64,000 nt of DNA. Source: Candidatus Hecatella orcuttiae. Lineage in GTDB: Archaea > Thermoproteota > Bathyarchaeia > Hecatellales > Hecatellaceae. The stretch is taken from assembly GCA_002011035.2 (NCBI GenBank), contig MTLY02000003.1, forward strand, positions 427,194 through 491,193, written 5' to 3'. A program made the position numbers and the translations under genes. Below, in pieces: positions 48,876 to 58,301 of this stretch; the first letter of the stretch is position 1, and each line of letters starts with the position of its first letter. The notes under the pieces were generated by a model. That model was not told the DNA's origin, ran no database searches, and saw only the letters and a program-made list of their open reading frames with translations.

Positions 48876-50900
48876 TTAGAGCACTAAGAGAAGAGGCGCT
48901 GCCACTATCAAGGGAGCGAAGATCACCGACAGCATGTTGATGGCTTTAATCATAGGGTTAATGGCCGGACCTGCTGTGTCCTTGAAGGGGTCGCCCACCG
49001 TGTCCCCTATGACTGTGGCCGCGTGGGTTGGCGACCGCTTTCCTCCCAGCTTTCCTGTTTCCACGTATTTCTTGGCATTGTCCCAAGCTCCGCCGCCGTT
49101 GGCCATGAAGAGAGCTAAAGCCAGCCCGGTTACGATGGCGCCGATGAGCAAGCCGCCTAAAGCTTCAGCGCCCAATATGAAGCCTACTAGGATGGGTGAC
49201 AGAACGGCTAAAAGGCCGGGGAGAGCCATCCCCCTCAAGGCGGTGCGGACGCTTATGTCTACGCATCGGCCGTAGTTCGGTTTGGCTTTTCCCTCCATGA
49301 TGCCTGCAATCTCCCTAAACTGCCTTCGGACCTCCTCCACCATTCGGAAGGCACCCTTGCCCACGCCTTTGAGGCAGAGGGATGAGAAAATGAAAGTGAT
49401 CCCTCCACCCAGCAGCAAACCTACCAGCACCCTAGCGTCCATGATGTTGATGACGGGATTGTCCAAGGAAATACCGCCGCCGAACTTGGCGACTTCTAGG
49501 ACGTAGGCGAAGAGAAGGGATAAAGCCGCCAGCCCCGCTGAGCCGATGGCGAAGACCTTGGTTAAAGCCTTGGTGGTGTTGCCCACGGCGTCCAAGGCGT
49601 CGGTGACCTCCCTCACCTCGGGGGACAGTTCAGCCATTTCTGCTATTCCCCCTGCGTTGTCCACGATGGGACCGTAGGCGTCTACGGAGACGATTATCCC
49701 CGCGACGGAAAGCATGGACATGGCGGCTATGGCCACGCCGTAGAAGCCCACCACACCTCCCCCGGCTAGGAAGTAGGCGGCTATGACGCCTCCGCAGATG
49801 ACGAGGATGGGGAGGATGGTGCTTTCCATGGCGTTGGCCAAGCCTGAGATGATGTTGATTCCCGGCCCTGCTTGGGAGGCCTCCGCAACCTTGCGCACAG
49901 GGCTGTGCTCGTAGGAAGTATAATAGTCGGTTAGAAGAGCCAGGAGAACCACGATCACCACGCCTACGATAGTTGTGTAGAAGATTCCCATGCCCATCCC
50001 GGTGTAGACGGTCAGAATGTAGAATCCGGCGATGGATACGGCCACTGTGACAGCTATCCCTTGGAGAATGGCTGAAGTAGGACTCCCAGTCTTCCTGATT
50101 CTCACAAAAAAAGTGCCGACGATGGTGGCGAAAATGGCAACAGCTCCCAAAAGCAGCGGATAGGTAACCCTCTGAGCGTTGAAGACCGGAAAAGCCCCCA
50201 AAAGCATGGCTCCGATGATGGTCACAGCGTAGGTTTCGAAGAGATCCGCAGCCATCCCGGCCACATCCCCCACGTTGTCCCCCACGGCGTCGGCTATCAC
50301 CGCCGGGTTTCGAGGGTCATCCTCCGGTATCCCCGCCTCCACCTTCCCCACCAAGTCCGCTCCCACGTCGGCGGATTTGGTGTAGATTCCTCCCCCTATC
50401 CTGGCAAAGAGGGCTACAAGGCTTCCTCCGAAGCCGAAGCCTGCGAAGAGAATAGGGTCGGTCCAGAGGAAGTAGAAGACGGTCACGCCCATCAAGGCTA
50501 ATCCCACCATGAACAAGCCCATCACAGCTCCGCCTTTGAAGGCTACCCGCAACGCAGCGCCTATGCCCCTGTGGGCAGCGTTGGCCGTTCGGACGTTGGC
50601 CTTGACGGCCACGTTCATGCCTAGGTAGCCCGCTAAGGCGGAAAGACAGGCTCCTGCGATGAAGGAAACCCCGGTGTTCCAGTTGATGGCTAGACCCAGC
50701 ACCACACCTACGATGACCATGAGGGTTAGCAATGCGCGGTATTGCCTGCTGAGGTAGGCTTGAGCTCCTTCCCTGATAGCCTCGTAGATTTCCCTCATCC
50801 GAGGGTTCCCCAGTTCCTCTTTTAGGATGCTCCAGACGAGGTAGCCGACGAAACCTAAGGCGGCGAGAGAAGCCATAGGCGCGATTATAATAGGCTCCAT
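48876..50900 (-). CDS. hppA: Membrane-bound proton-pumping pyrophosphatase (K+-independent signature)
   Basis: Ion-pumping PPase with about 16 helices in 674 residues. The substrate-binding loop motifs DVGADLVGKVEAGIPEDDPRNPAVIADAVGDNVGD, SVDAYGPIVDNAGGIAEM and the C-terminal GDTVGDPFKDTAGPAINP are intact. The K+-dependence position reads GNTTKA (Lys), the K+-independent signature, so proton rather than sodium pumping is expected. Start: ATG 50900 (GTG 50906 is two codons earlier) behind a TATA box. It recovers energy from PPi made by synthetases and nucleotide metabolism. Confidence 0.96.
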   Translation of the reverse strand: MEPIIIAPMASLAALGFVGYLVWSILKEELGNPRMREIYEAIREGAQAYLSRQYRALLTLMVIVGVVLGLAINWNTGVSFIAGACLSALAGYLGMNVAVKANVRTANAAHRGIGAALRVAFKGGAVMGLFMVGLALMGVTVFYFLWTDPILFAGFGFGGSLVALFARIGGGIYTKSADVGADLVGKVEAGIPEDDPRNPAVIADAVGDNVGDVAGMAADLFETYAVTIIGAMLLGAFPVFNAQRVTYPLLLGAVAIFATIVGTFFVRIRKTGSPTSAILQGIAVTVAVSIAGFYILTVYTGMGMGIFYTTIVGVVIVVLLALLTDYYTSYEHSPVRKVAEASQAGPGINIISGLANAMESTILPILVICGGVIAAYFLAGGGVVGFYGVAIAAMSMLSVAGIIVSVDAYGPIVDNAGGIAEMAELSPEVREVTDALDAVGNTTKALTKVFAIGSAGLAALSLLFAYVLEVAKFGGGISLDNPVINIMDARVLVGLLLGGGITFIFSSLCLKGVGKGAFRMVEEVRRQFREIAGIMEGKAKPNYGRCVDISVRTALRGMALPGLLAVLSPILVGFILGAEALGGLLIGAIVTGLALALFMANGGGAWDNAKKYVETGKLGGKRSPTHAATVIGDTVGDPFKDTAGPAINPMIKAINMLSVIFAPLIVAAPLLLVL

Positions 50901-50950
50901 GGTCACTCAGCCTATGCCAGTAAAATCTAACTTTAACTCTATTTGAGCTA

Positions 50951-50962
50951 GGTTTATAAATA
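50951..50962 (-). promoter_or_regulatory. TATA box for hppA
   Basis: Reverse-strand TATTTATAAACC predicts a start near 50930. A second TATA-like box for infB (GCTTTATAATCC, 50993-51004, plus strand) lies next to it; that box predicts initiation at about 51024, slightly inside the annotated infB ORF. Confidence 0.5.
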
Positions 50963-51018
50963 TTCCATTCGCGGAGAATTAAGCGGCTTGAAGCTTTATA
51001 ATCCTGAAGTGCTTCCCC

Positions 51019-52827
51019 ATGCAAACCCCGGCGGGGTTCCCCTTGCCCATCCGACAGCCCATCGTCGTCGTCTTAGGTCATGTCGACCACGGGAAAACCA
51101 CCCTCCTAGACAGAATTAGAGGAACGGCTGTAGCGGCCCGGGAGCCGGGAGCCATCTCCCAGCACATAGGGGCCAGCTTTGTTCCCGCTCAGGTTCTGGC
51201 TGACATCTGCCGTGGGCTGTTGGAGGTTTTCCGGTTCAAAATAGACATCCCCGGCTTGCTTTTCATAGACACCCCCGGCCACTCGGCTTTTTCCAACCTG
51301 CGAAGGCGAGGTGGCTCGGTGGCGGACATCGCCATCCTCGTCATCGACCTCATGGAGGGAGTGAAGCCTCAGACAGCGGAATCCATAGATATATTGAAGG
51401 CTCGAAAAACTCCCTTTGTGGTTGCTGCCAACAAACTCGACATGGTTCCCGGCTGGCGGTCTACGGAGGGAGGCAGCTTCCTTGAGTCCGTGAAGAAGAT
51501 GGGGCTGCCTGTTGTTAAGGTTTTGGATGAAAAAATCTACTTCATCGTGGGGAGTTTAGCTGAGTTTAAGCTGAGCGGGGAAAGATTTGACCGGGTGAGG
51601 GACTTTAGAAAAAACGTGGCGATAGTTCCGGTAAGCGCAAAAACTGGAGAAGGGCTGCCCGACCTCCTCACTGTCTTGGTGGGGCTGACCCAGCAATATA
51701 TGAAAGAGCGACTCGTAGTCTCTGAGGGAGGCGCCTGCGGCACGATTTTAGAGGTTAAGGAAGACCCCGGGCTCGGTGTCAACGTCAACACCATAATCTA
51801 CGATGGAGTTCTTCGAGAAAACGACACACTGGTGGTGGGAGGTAAGCAGAAGGTTTTCACCACCAAGGTTCGAGCCATCCTTGTACCGAAGCCTCTGGAC
51901 GAAATAAGAGACCCTAGGGAAAAATTCTTGAAAATCAAAGAAGTTCCCGCCGCCGCAGGGGTTAAGATAGTGGCCCCGGGACTTGAAGAAGCCCTGCCTG
52001 GAAGCCCCCTCTATGCTCTCTCCGAAGATTCCACCCCGGAGCAGTTGGTCTCTAAGGTTAGGGAAGAAATAGAGGGGGTGAGAATCTCCACCGACAAAGT
52101 CGGCGTAGTCCTCAAAGCGGACACCCTCGGCTCTTTGGAAGCCTTGGTAGGTGAGCTGGAATCCTCCAACATCCCCGTTCGACTGGCGGATGTGGGAGAC
52201 ATATCCAGAAGAGACGTGGTGGAAGCGGAGGTTGTGAAGGCTGAGGAGCCCGCCTACGGTGTGGTCTTAGGCTTCAACGTGAAGGTTCTTCCCGACGCTG
52301 CGGAGGAGGCTTCGAAGCGAGGCGTGCTGATATTTCAGAACAACGTCATCTACGGGTTGCTGGAAGAATATTTAGAATGGATGGGAAGCCTCAAGGAGAG
52401 GGAAACCCGGAAAGCCTTGGAATCTCTGTGGCGGCCGGCTAAGCTGAAGGTGCTCAAAGGCCTTGTTTTCCGCAGAAGCAAACCCGCCATCTTCGGAGTG
52501 GAGGTCCTAGCTGGAACGGTTAAATCCGGCTCCCCAATCATCCGAGCCAACGGGGTGGAAGTTGGAAAAATCGTTCAAATACAGGATAAAGGCGAAACCA
52601 TTCCACAAGCATCCAAGGGCATGCAGGTAGCCGTCTCCATGAAGGAGCCCACAGTAGGACGCCACATCCGGGAGGAAGACATCCTGTATGTGGATGTTCC
52701 CGAAAGCCATGTTAAGCTTCTCCGCAGCGAATACCAAAACATCCTAAGCAGGGATGAAATCGAATGCCTCAACGAGTTCGTCGAAATTAAAAGGAAAACA
52801 GCCCCATACTTCGCCTTCGGCACCTAA
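51019..52827 (+). CDS. infB: Translation initiation factor aIF5B
   Basis: GTPase that joins the ribosomal subunits at initiation. It has G1 GHVDHGKTT, G3 DTPGHSAF, G4 NKLD and G5 SAKTGEG, followed by domains II-IV with RRSKPAIFGVEVLAGTVKSG. The archaeal form of about 600 residues lacks the eukaryotic N-terminal extension. ATG 51019 is used, but the TATA box suggests the transcript begins near 51024, in which case TTG 51043 (PIRQPIV...) would be the true start and fits the family N-terminus well. Confidence 0.97.
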   Translation: MQTPAGFPLPIRQPIVVVLGHVDHGKTTLLDRIRGTAVAAREPGAISQHIGASFVPAQVLADICRGLLEVFRFKIDIPGLLFIDTPGHSAFSNLRRRGGSVADIAILVIDLMEGVKPQTAESIDILKARKTPFVVAANKLDMVPGWRSTEGGSFLESVKKMGLPVVKVLDEKIYFIVGSLAEFKLSGERFDRVRDFRKNVAIVPVSAKTGEGLPDLLTVLVGLTQQYMKERLVVSEGGACGTILEVKEDPGLGVNVNTIIYDGVLRENDTLVVGGKQKVFTTKVRAILVPKPLDEIRDPREKFLKIKEVPAAAGVKIVAPGLEEALPGSPLYALSEDSTPEQLVSKVREEIEGVRISTDKVGVVLKADTLGSLEALVGELESSNIPVRLADVGDISRRDVVEAEVVKAEEPAYGVVLGFNVKVLPDAAEEASKRGVLIFQNNVIYGLLEEYLEWMGSLKERETRKALESLWRPAKLKVLKGLVFRRSKPAIFGVEVLAGTVKSGSPIIRANGVEVGKIVQIQDKGETIPQASKGMQVAVSMKEPTVGRHIREEDILYVDVPESHVKLLRSEYQNILSRDEIECLNEFVEIKRKTAPYFAFGT

Positions 52828-52915
52828 CCCTCCCTTTTCAGGGACGAAATTCTTAATAACAGCCAAACCCCCATCCACTCTAAGGTTTTACCCACGGCTT
52901 TCTCGTCAAAGGTAG

Positions 52916-53260
52916 GTGTCCGAGCTGGCTTCAGAAAGGGGAAAAAGCGAAAAACAGCCTGAGAGTTCAGAGGAGCCCATCAAAGTTAACGTCAAGTTCT
53001 TCACAACCCTGAGGGAGATGGTGGGCAAGAGAAACGAAGAATTCACCCTCCCCCCTACCGCCACCGTGGAAAATCTTCTGGAAATACTCTGCAAAACCTA
53101 CGGGCCGTCCTTCGCAGAATACCTCTTTGAGGGAGGGAAGCTCAGGTCCTACCTGCAAATCCTCGTCGACGGGAAAAACGTGAACCTTCTCGAAGGGCTT
53201 AAGACCCGGTTGAAAAACGGAACCTCCTTGGCAATTTTACCGCCCGCGGGGGGAGGCTGA
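52916..53260 (+). CDS. MoaD/ThiS-like ubiquitin-fold protein (SAMP-like)
   Basis: Beta-grasp protein ending in a Gly-Gly tail (PAGGG). The core VNVKFFTTLREMVG ... FTLPPTATVENLLEILCKTYG ... LQILVDGKNV is MoaD-like, so it may carry sulfur for molybdopterin or tRNA thiolation, or be conjugated to proteins like haloarchaeal SAMPs. A ~20-residue charged N-terminal extension precedes the fold. GTG 52916 is the first codon; a start nearer the fold is possible. It lies 45 bp upstream of the methylthiotransferase, which also handles sulfur. No E1-like enzyme is in the window. Confidence 0.85.
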   Translation: MSELASERGKSEKQPESSEEPIKVNVKFFTTLREMVGKRNEEFTLPPTATVENLLEILCKTYGPSFAEYLFEGGKLRSYLQILVDGKNVNLLEGLKTRLKNGTSLAILPPAGGG

Positions 53261-53305
53261 AAGCACAGGCGGCTCCTGCGCCCACAAAAAACCGGGAGCA
53301 AACCG

Positions 53306-54625
53306 ATGGACCGGGAGGTTTCCAAGCTGGCAGCCGTGGAAGAAGCTCCAAAGGTTTACGTAGAAAGCTTCGGCTGTTCTTCCAACATGGCTGACGGAGA
53401 AAGGATCGCCGGATGCCTTCAAGCAGCCGGCTACACCCTTGTCCCTCAACCGTCCGAAGCGGGAATAGTCATCTACAATACCTGCGCTGTGAAGGCTCCC
53501 ACTGAAAACAAGACCCTCACCCTCCTTCAAAAGGTGCCTCCCGGCAAAAAATTGGTAGTAGCCGGCTGCCTGCCTCTCATCAATTTCCCGAGGCTGAAAA
53601 AGGAGGTCAGATTCGACGGAGCTATAGGGCCGGCTCCCGGGACTGAAATAGTCGACTTGGTTAGAAAGGTTGAGATGGGGGAAAAACCCGTTCTCCTCGA
53701 GAAAGGCTGGAAACCGCCTCTTTCTCTACCTAAAATTTCAACCTCACCCGTCAGGACTATAATACCCGTAGCTTACGGCTGCCTCAACGCATGCAGCTTT
53801 TGCTGCGTCCGCTTTGCTAGGGGTAGGCTGAGAAGCTATCCTATAGAGGATGTTGTTGAATACGTGAAGAAGGAAGTGAAGCTAGGGCGGCGGGAATTCT
53901 GGTTTACAGGGCAAGACCTCTCCTGCTATGGCAGAGACCTAGGCGTAGACCTTCCCACCCTCTTAGAAGCCGTAACCAAGGTCGAAGGACGGTTTTTCAT
54001 CCGCGTAGGCATGGTGAACCCCCGCGGCTTCTCGAACTCCTTCCTAGAAGGGTTGCTGAAAGCCTACGAAAGCCCCAAGGTCTTCAAATTTCTCCACATC
54101 CCCCTTCAGAGCGGCGACGATGAAGTTTTGAAACTGATGAACCGAGGCTACACGGTGGAGGAGTTCAGAGACATCGTTTCCCAATTCCGCCGAAAATTTC
54201 CCCAGCTAACTCTAGCCACAGACATCATATGCGGACATCCCGGGGAATCCGAAGAAGCCCACCGCCGGACCATTAGGTTGCTGGAGGAGATCAGACCCGA
54301 CATCGTCAATGTTTCAAAATTTTTCCCCAGACCCGGCACACCCGCCCAAGAGATGAACCCGCTTCCCTCCTGGAAGGTTAAGGAAAGAACCAGAAAACTG
54401 GCGCAAATATGCAGAAACATAGCTTGGGATAAAAACCGAAAATGGCTGGGTTGGAAGGGGGAGATCCTTGTAGAGGAAAAGGGGAGGGGGGACTCTTGGA
54501 TTGGACGGAATATCGCCTACAAGCCTGTGGCCGTGAAGAGTACAGAGAACCTTTTGGGGAGGTTTCTTGAGGTAAGGGTTGTAGAAACTTTTTCAACTCA
54601 TTTAGAGGCTGTATTGCTTCAATAG
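53306..54625 (+). CDS. Radical-SAM tRNA methylthiotransferase (MtaB/CDKAL1-type)
   Basis: Adds a methylthio group to t6A37 of tRNA. The N-terminal UPF0004 domain has its three auxiliary Cys in GCSSN, NTCAV and AGCLP; the radical SAM cluster is CLNACSFC; a C-terminal TRAM-like domain follows (WKGEILVEEKGRGDSW). The 439 residues fit the archaeal e-MtaB group rather than MiaB. ATG 53306 has GGGAG 7 nt upstream. TrmO at 59.3 kb acts on the same nucleotide (t6A37). Confidence 0.93.
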   Translation: MDREVSKLAAVEEAPKVYVESFGCSSNMADGERIAGCLQAAGYTLVPQPSEAGIVIYNTCAVKAPTENKTLTLLQKVPPGKKLVVAGCLPLINFPRLKKEVRFDGAIGPAPGTEIVDLVRKVEMGEKPVLLEKGWKPPLSLPKISTSPVRTIIPVAYGCLNACSFCCVRFARGRLRSYPIEDVVEYVKKEVKLGRREFWFTGQDLSCYGRDLGVDLPTLLEAVTKVEGRFFIRVGMVNPRGFSNSFLEGLLKAYESPKVFKFLHIPLQSGDDEVLKLMNRGYTVEEFRDIVSQFRRKFPQLTLATDIICGHPGESEEAHRRTIRLLEEIRPDIVNVSKFFPRPGTPAQEMNPLPSWKVKERTRKLAQICRNIAWDKNRKWLGWKGEILVEEKGRGDSWIGRNIAYKPVAVKSTENLLGRFLEVRVVETFSTHLEAVLLQ

Positions 54626-54801
54626 GCTTGATATGAAGCTTTTCAGTTAGACTTGAAGGGATGCGACTGGTTGCTGGGGAAAGTAATGGATTACAGAAAT
54701 GTTAAAAACAAAATTTTCGAAGTATGATATTTGACATATTCGATGCTATTGGAAAAACGCTTGCATAGAATTCTTTATATAAGCAAAGAACATTCGTATT
54801 T

Positions 54802-54823
54802 CAATTTAAATACAATTTAAATA
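54802..54823. repeat. Tandem 11-bp AT-rich repeat in the small-gene promoter
   Basis: CAATTTAAATA occurs twice head to tail between two TATA-like boxes (TTTATATAAG 54774-54783 and TATTATATATTA 54826-54837). It may be a binding site. The rest of 54626-54879 is AT-rich leader with no other gene seen. Confidence 0.45.
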
Positions 54824-54879
54824 CATATTATATATTACATAAGCCTCCACTATAACACCACATTCAGGGAGTGAGATAG

Positions 54880-55038
54880 ATGAAAGTAATCCCCGTACTC
54901 GTCGCCGAAGACCTAGGAAGAACCCCCCTGCCAAGGAGTGATGCTGTCTTGTACGATTTGGAAGAACATGAAGTTGAAGCAGAAAAGGTTGAAATGGTAA
55001 ACCTGAATCTAAACCTCGACCAAATGGAAGAATACTGA
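54880..55038 (+). CDS. Small acidic protein of 52 residues
   Basis: Too short for the ORF track. It starts at ATG 54880 after GGGAGTGAGATAG and ends at TGA 55038. The sequence begins MKVIPVLVAEDLGRTPLPRSDAV and ends in an acidic helix (LDQMEEY). Codon use is like its neighbours, and a strong AT-rich promoter region with two TATA-like boxes lies 40-105 nt upstream. It has no Cys, membrane helix or recognised motif. Its reality rests on the promoter plus Shine-Dalgarno; function unknown. Confidence 0.58.
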   Translation: MKVIPVLVAEDLGRTPLPRSDAVLYDLEEHEVEAEKVEMVNLNLNLDQMEEY

Positions 55039-55125
55039 ATTTTCTTCCATCCCCCTTCTTTCTGAACAAACTATGTTTAAGGTTTTCATAAAAGTTTCCC
55101 TGTTCTTTTCGACGAAGCTGGCGGG

Positions 55126-55995
55126 TTATTTGAACACGTATACTCCGGGAGCGTAGCGGCCTGCCGAGGTTTTCCTTCGGGAAATCAAATGCACTATCTG
55201 CCTTTTAGCCAAGTGCTCCACGATTCTTCTGTTAACCTCCTCCAATTCTAATTCACCGCTCAGCCAGGAGATGGGAATGTTGACGAAGGCGAATTTTACA
55301 GGAAACATATGCCGGGTTGATTTTGGAGCGAAAAGCTGACCTTTCTCCACGGTTTCCACCACTTCCTCCTTGGTAACCGGAGGAGTCATCATCATGGCGG
55401 TTACCCTATTGAGTTTGATCTTTTCTCCCGCATCCTGTTCGGTGTGATAGGTGACTTTAAAGCCTCTTGACTTGAATTGTGTTTCCGCCAGCTTTACAGC
55501 ATCGTAGGCTTCTTTGACTGTGGCTTCTTTTTGGCCTTGAACAGCGAAAGCCTTTCTCCAATTCGCCAAACCTAAAGTTGCCTTTCTCCCCTCCACAAGT
55601 CTGCTCACCTGTTCAAACGGTTTTTCCTCAGCTGTAAAGCCAAGTTTCTCCATTGTCGAAATCAATATTTCCAAAGTATTTTCCGCGGAGCCGGTGACCA
55701 TTCTATACCATCTGCCAATCTCCACCAAGTCACTGGAATAGTCTACGAAGCATACGGGGATGTAGCGGAAGTGAAGGTTTTTCACAGCCGCCACTCTGTG
55801 CATGCCGTCCAAGATAATGTGTGTCTTTGCATCTGCGATGATGGGATGTTTGATGCATCCGTCGGCTCTGATGACTTCTGTCAGTTTGCCCAAAAGATTC
55901 GGCAAGACTTCTTCGTGAAATTTCAGCCTGCTTCCTTCCTCCGCCGCAATCTCCAGATCGAGTAAAGGGTGGCGAACCTTAAATCCAGGGCTCAT
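55126..55995 (-). CDS. ParB-like domain protein, SerK (free serine kinase)-like
   Basis: 289 residues. The N-terminal half has the ParB/sulfiredoxin-type signature ILDGMHRVAAVKNLHFRYIPVCFVDY, near the DGHHR motif of the ADP-dependent serine kinase SerK of Thermococcus. A Glu upstream (EEVL) may be catalytic. The C-terminal half has VKFAFVNIPISWLSGELELEEVN and YAPGVYVFK. SerK makes O-phosphoserine for cysteine synthesis, and a SerA-like gene lies 2.3 kb away. Family membership is from motif memory; a plain ParB-like regulator is the alternative. ATG 55995 has only a weak Shine-Dalgarno. Confidence 0.55.
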   Translation of the reverse strand: MSPGFKVRHPLLDLEIAAEEGSRLKFHEEVLPNLLGKLTEVIRADGCIKHPIIADAKTHIILDGMHRVAAVKNLHFRYIPVCFVDYSSDLVEIGRWYRMVTGSAENTLEILISTMEKLGFTAEEKPFEQVSRLVEGRKATLGLANWRKAFAVQGQKEATVKEAYDAVKLAETQFKSRGFKVTYHTEQDAGEKIKLNRVTAMMMTPPVTKEEVVETVEKGQLFAPKSTRHMFPVKFAFVNIPISWLSGELELEEVNRRIVEHLAKRQIVHLISRRKTSAGRYAPGVYVFK

Positions 55996-56232
55996 CTAAC
56001 ATCTACCGCTCATTCCCGCATTCATGACGTAGGTAGCCTTGTACTTATTTTTTTAACCATTTCAGGAGGTCTTTCGACGAAATAACGTTTCCCAGAGAAA
56101 AGTTAAAAGTTTCGCCTAATGAAATTGAAGCGCTCATTGACGGCCTTTCAGTCAAAATTCTCTCTGCAAGTTCTTCCCCTGGGGAGAGTGTAAACAGTTC
56201 TCTTTTTATCAGTGTAGAGGTTTTGAATTCTC

Positions 56233-57492
56233 ATGATTGAAGCGAAGATATGCGGGATTGAAGTGGGCGATAATTTTCCAGTAGCCGTCATCGGGGCGAT
56301 AAATGTAAGCCCGGACTCTTTCTATAAAGGGTCGATAAAGCTGACCCGGGAAGAAATCGCCTTCCAAGCTGAAAAAATGGTGGGCGAGGGAGCAGCAGCC
56401 ATCGACCTAGGAGCCGTGTCCACGGCACCCTATCGGAAATTTGAGGAAATCCCCGTGGCTGTGGAGAAGGAAAGACTTGTCAACGCTATTAAGACTGTGA
56501 AGGCTGTTGTGGACGTGCCTGTTTCCGCCGACACTCGCCTGAGCGAGGTGGCTGAAGCTGCTCTTAACGTGGGAGCCGACATCATCAATGATGTCAGCGG
56601 TTTCAAATGGGATGGTAGGATGGCGGACATCGTAGCCGAATATGGGGCAGTCGCCTACTTGGCTGCTTGTGAAAGAAAACCGGGAGAAGGCGGGCCGGTG
56701 GGGAGAATCTTAGCGGCTTTGAAGGAAAGTCTGGAAATCGCCCAAGTCAAGGGTGTGGCTTTGGAGAAGCTGGTGGTAGACCCTGCCATAGGTTTTCTGA
56801 GGCCTCCCGACTATCCTTGGTATCTCTGGGATTGTTACGTGTTGGGGAACCTATTTCGGCTGAGGTCTTTGGGGAGACCTATCCTCGTGGCTGTTTCCAG
56901 AAAGTCTTTCATCGGGAAAATTCTGGGGCAAGAGCATCCAGAACAGAGACTTTACGGGTCCTTGGCCTCGGAGGCTGTAGCTGTGTACAATGGCGCCCAC
57001 ATGATCCGCACCCACGACGTAGCGGCTACCGTTGAAGCTGTAAGGATGGCGGAATCCATGAGGAGGAAAGTTTCCCTTAAAGCCTCCGGTAGAATCGAGG
57101 TGGAAACGGTGGCCGGTGCAGGGTTTAAAGATGATATGGCGGAAGAGATTAGAAAGCTGGGGGCTGCGGGTGCGGAAGCCCTAAGCCAAAAGGCGGTGTT
57201 TCGGGCGATAAAAGTGAAGAACCTGCCAACTCCTCTAGCCTTGCTCGTGAAACAGGAAATGTTGGCAGTAGGAGGCGACGCGGCGTTGCCAGAGTCCGCC
57301 CTAGTTTTTGGCGAAAAGGCTGTGGACGTTCTTCTGCTGGGTACCTTGGCTCAGTATAATGGGTTTATGGAAAAAATAAAGAGGGCTCCTTTCGAAGGCT
57401 GGAGGCTTGCTGAGGTTTTGCGAGAGTTATTGAAGCTTGAAGAAGAACATACCCTTTTGGGGACTCAGGCTGAGGGAAGCGCTTCCCCGTAG
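56233..57492 (+). CDS. Dihydropteroate synthase-like enzyme (tetrahydromethanopterin pathway)
   Basis: TIM-barrel pterin enzyme, 419 residues. It has IGAINVSPDSFYKGSIKLT, AAIDLGAVSTAP, the loop SADTRL, NDVSGF and VSRKSFIGKI of the DHPS family. About 150 extra C-terminal residues (GGDAALPESALVFGEKAVDVLLLGT) match the C-terminal region of some archaeal and bacterial DHPS-related proteins. In methanogens such enzymes join a pterin diphosphate with a ribofuranosyl-aminobenzene phosphate. It is followed 12 nt later by cofE. In the gap 55996-56232 only a small palindrome (TTCCCCTGGGGAG, 56173-56185) was seen. Confidence 0.85.
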   Translation: MIEAKICGIEVGDNFPVAVIGAINVSPDSFYKGSIKLTREEIAFQAEKMVGEGAAAIDLGAVSTAPYRKFEEIPVAVEKERLVNAIKTVKAVVDVPVSADTRLSEVAEAALNVGADIINDVSGFKWDGRMADIVAEYGAVAYLAACERKPGEGGPVGRILAALKESLEIAQVKGVALEKLVVDPAIGFLRPPDYPWYLWDCYVLGNLFRLRSLGRPILVAVSRKSFIGKILGQEHPEQRLYGSLASEAVAVYNGAHMIRTHDVAATVEAVRMAESMRRKVSLKASGRIEVETVAGAGFKDDMAEEIRKLGAAGAEALSQKAVFRAIKVKNLPTPLALLVKQEMLAVGGDAALPESALVFGEKAVDVLLLGTLAQYNGFMEKIKRAPFEGWRLAEVLRELLKLEEEHTLLGTQAEGSASP

Positions 57493-57504
57493 AGGGTTGT
57501 GCCC

Positions 57505-58296
57505 ATGCAGCTTTTCAGTGTAAAGACCCCTCTAATCCGCCCCAAAGATAACCTTGTGGATATTCTACTTCGCAGCGTGAAGAAGCAGGGCTTAAAGCTT
57601 CAGGAGGGAGACATCCTAGCGATATCTTCAAAGGTTCTCTCCTACGCGGAAGGCCGGGTGATTCGTATTGATGAAAAGCCTGCTTCCAAGGCGGCTAGAA
57701 AACTGGCGGAAAAATATTCTCTGGAGCCGGGGTTCGTGGAGTTGGTCATGGGAGAGGCGGAGGAGGTGTACGGAGGCGTCTACAGGGCGCTTCTCACCTT
57801 GAAGGACTCCCTTCTCCTACCCAACGCGGGCATCGACCATAAGAATGCTCCTCGAGGCCACGTTGTCCTTCTCCCTTCAAACCCGCAAAGGGCTGCGGAG
57901 AGGATCAGAGGCGAGCTTTTCCTTCGAACCGGTAAAAAAGTGGGGGTTCTCATCGTGGACAGTCACACCCTTCCCTTAAGGCTGGGGATCACAGGAATAG
58001 CCTTAGGGGTCGCTGGATTTAACGCCGTGGAAGACTGCCGAGGGAAACTGGACCTTTACGGTAAGCCTCTACTGATCACCCGGACGGCTGTGGCTGACAG
58101 TCTAGCCTCCGCCGCCAACCTGCTGATGGGAGAGACAGGAGAGCGAACTCCCGCGGTCATCATTCGGGGGGCGCCCGTTACCCTCAGGGAGAAAGCGAAC
58201 GTGAGGGAAACTCACATCAGCCCGAAAGAATGCCTTTACTTCAAAAGCTTCAAGCTGAAGCAGTATTACAAGAAGCGAAGCCGCCGGAAGGGCTGA
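57505..58296 (+). CDS. cofE: Coenzyme F420-0:L-glutamate ligase
   Basis: Adds glutamates to F420-0 to give F420-2, using GTP. The 263 residues show GDILAISSKVLSYAEGR, LLPNAGIDHKNAPRGHVVLLP (signature), VDSHTLPLRLGITGIALGVAGF and DSLASAANLLMGET. ATG 57505 has GAGGG 8 nt upstream; GTG 57499 would sit only 2 nt from it. It confirms F420 synthesis and thus supports the LLM genes at 19-21 kb. Confidence 0.95.
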   Translation: MQLFSVKTPLIRPKDNLVDILLRSVKKQGLKLQEGDILAISSKVLSYAEGRVIRIDEKPASKAARKLAEKYSLEPGFVELVMGEAEEVYGGVYRALLTLKDSLLLPNAGIDHKNAPRGHVVLLPSNPQRAAERIRGELFLRTGKKVGVLIVDSHTLPLRLGITGIALGVAGFNAVEDCRGKLDLYGKPLLITRTAVADSLASAANLLMGETGERTPAVIIRGAPVTLREKANVRETHISPKECLYFKSFKLKQYYKKRSRRKG

Positions 58297-58301
58297 AGGT
58301 T

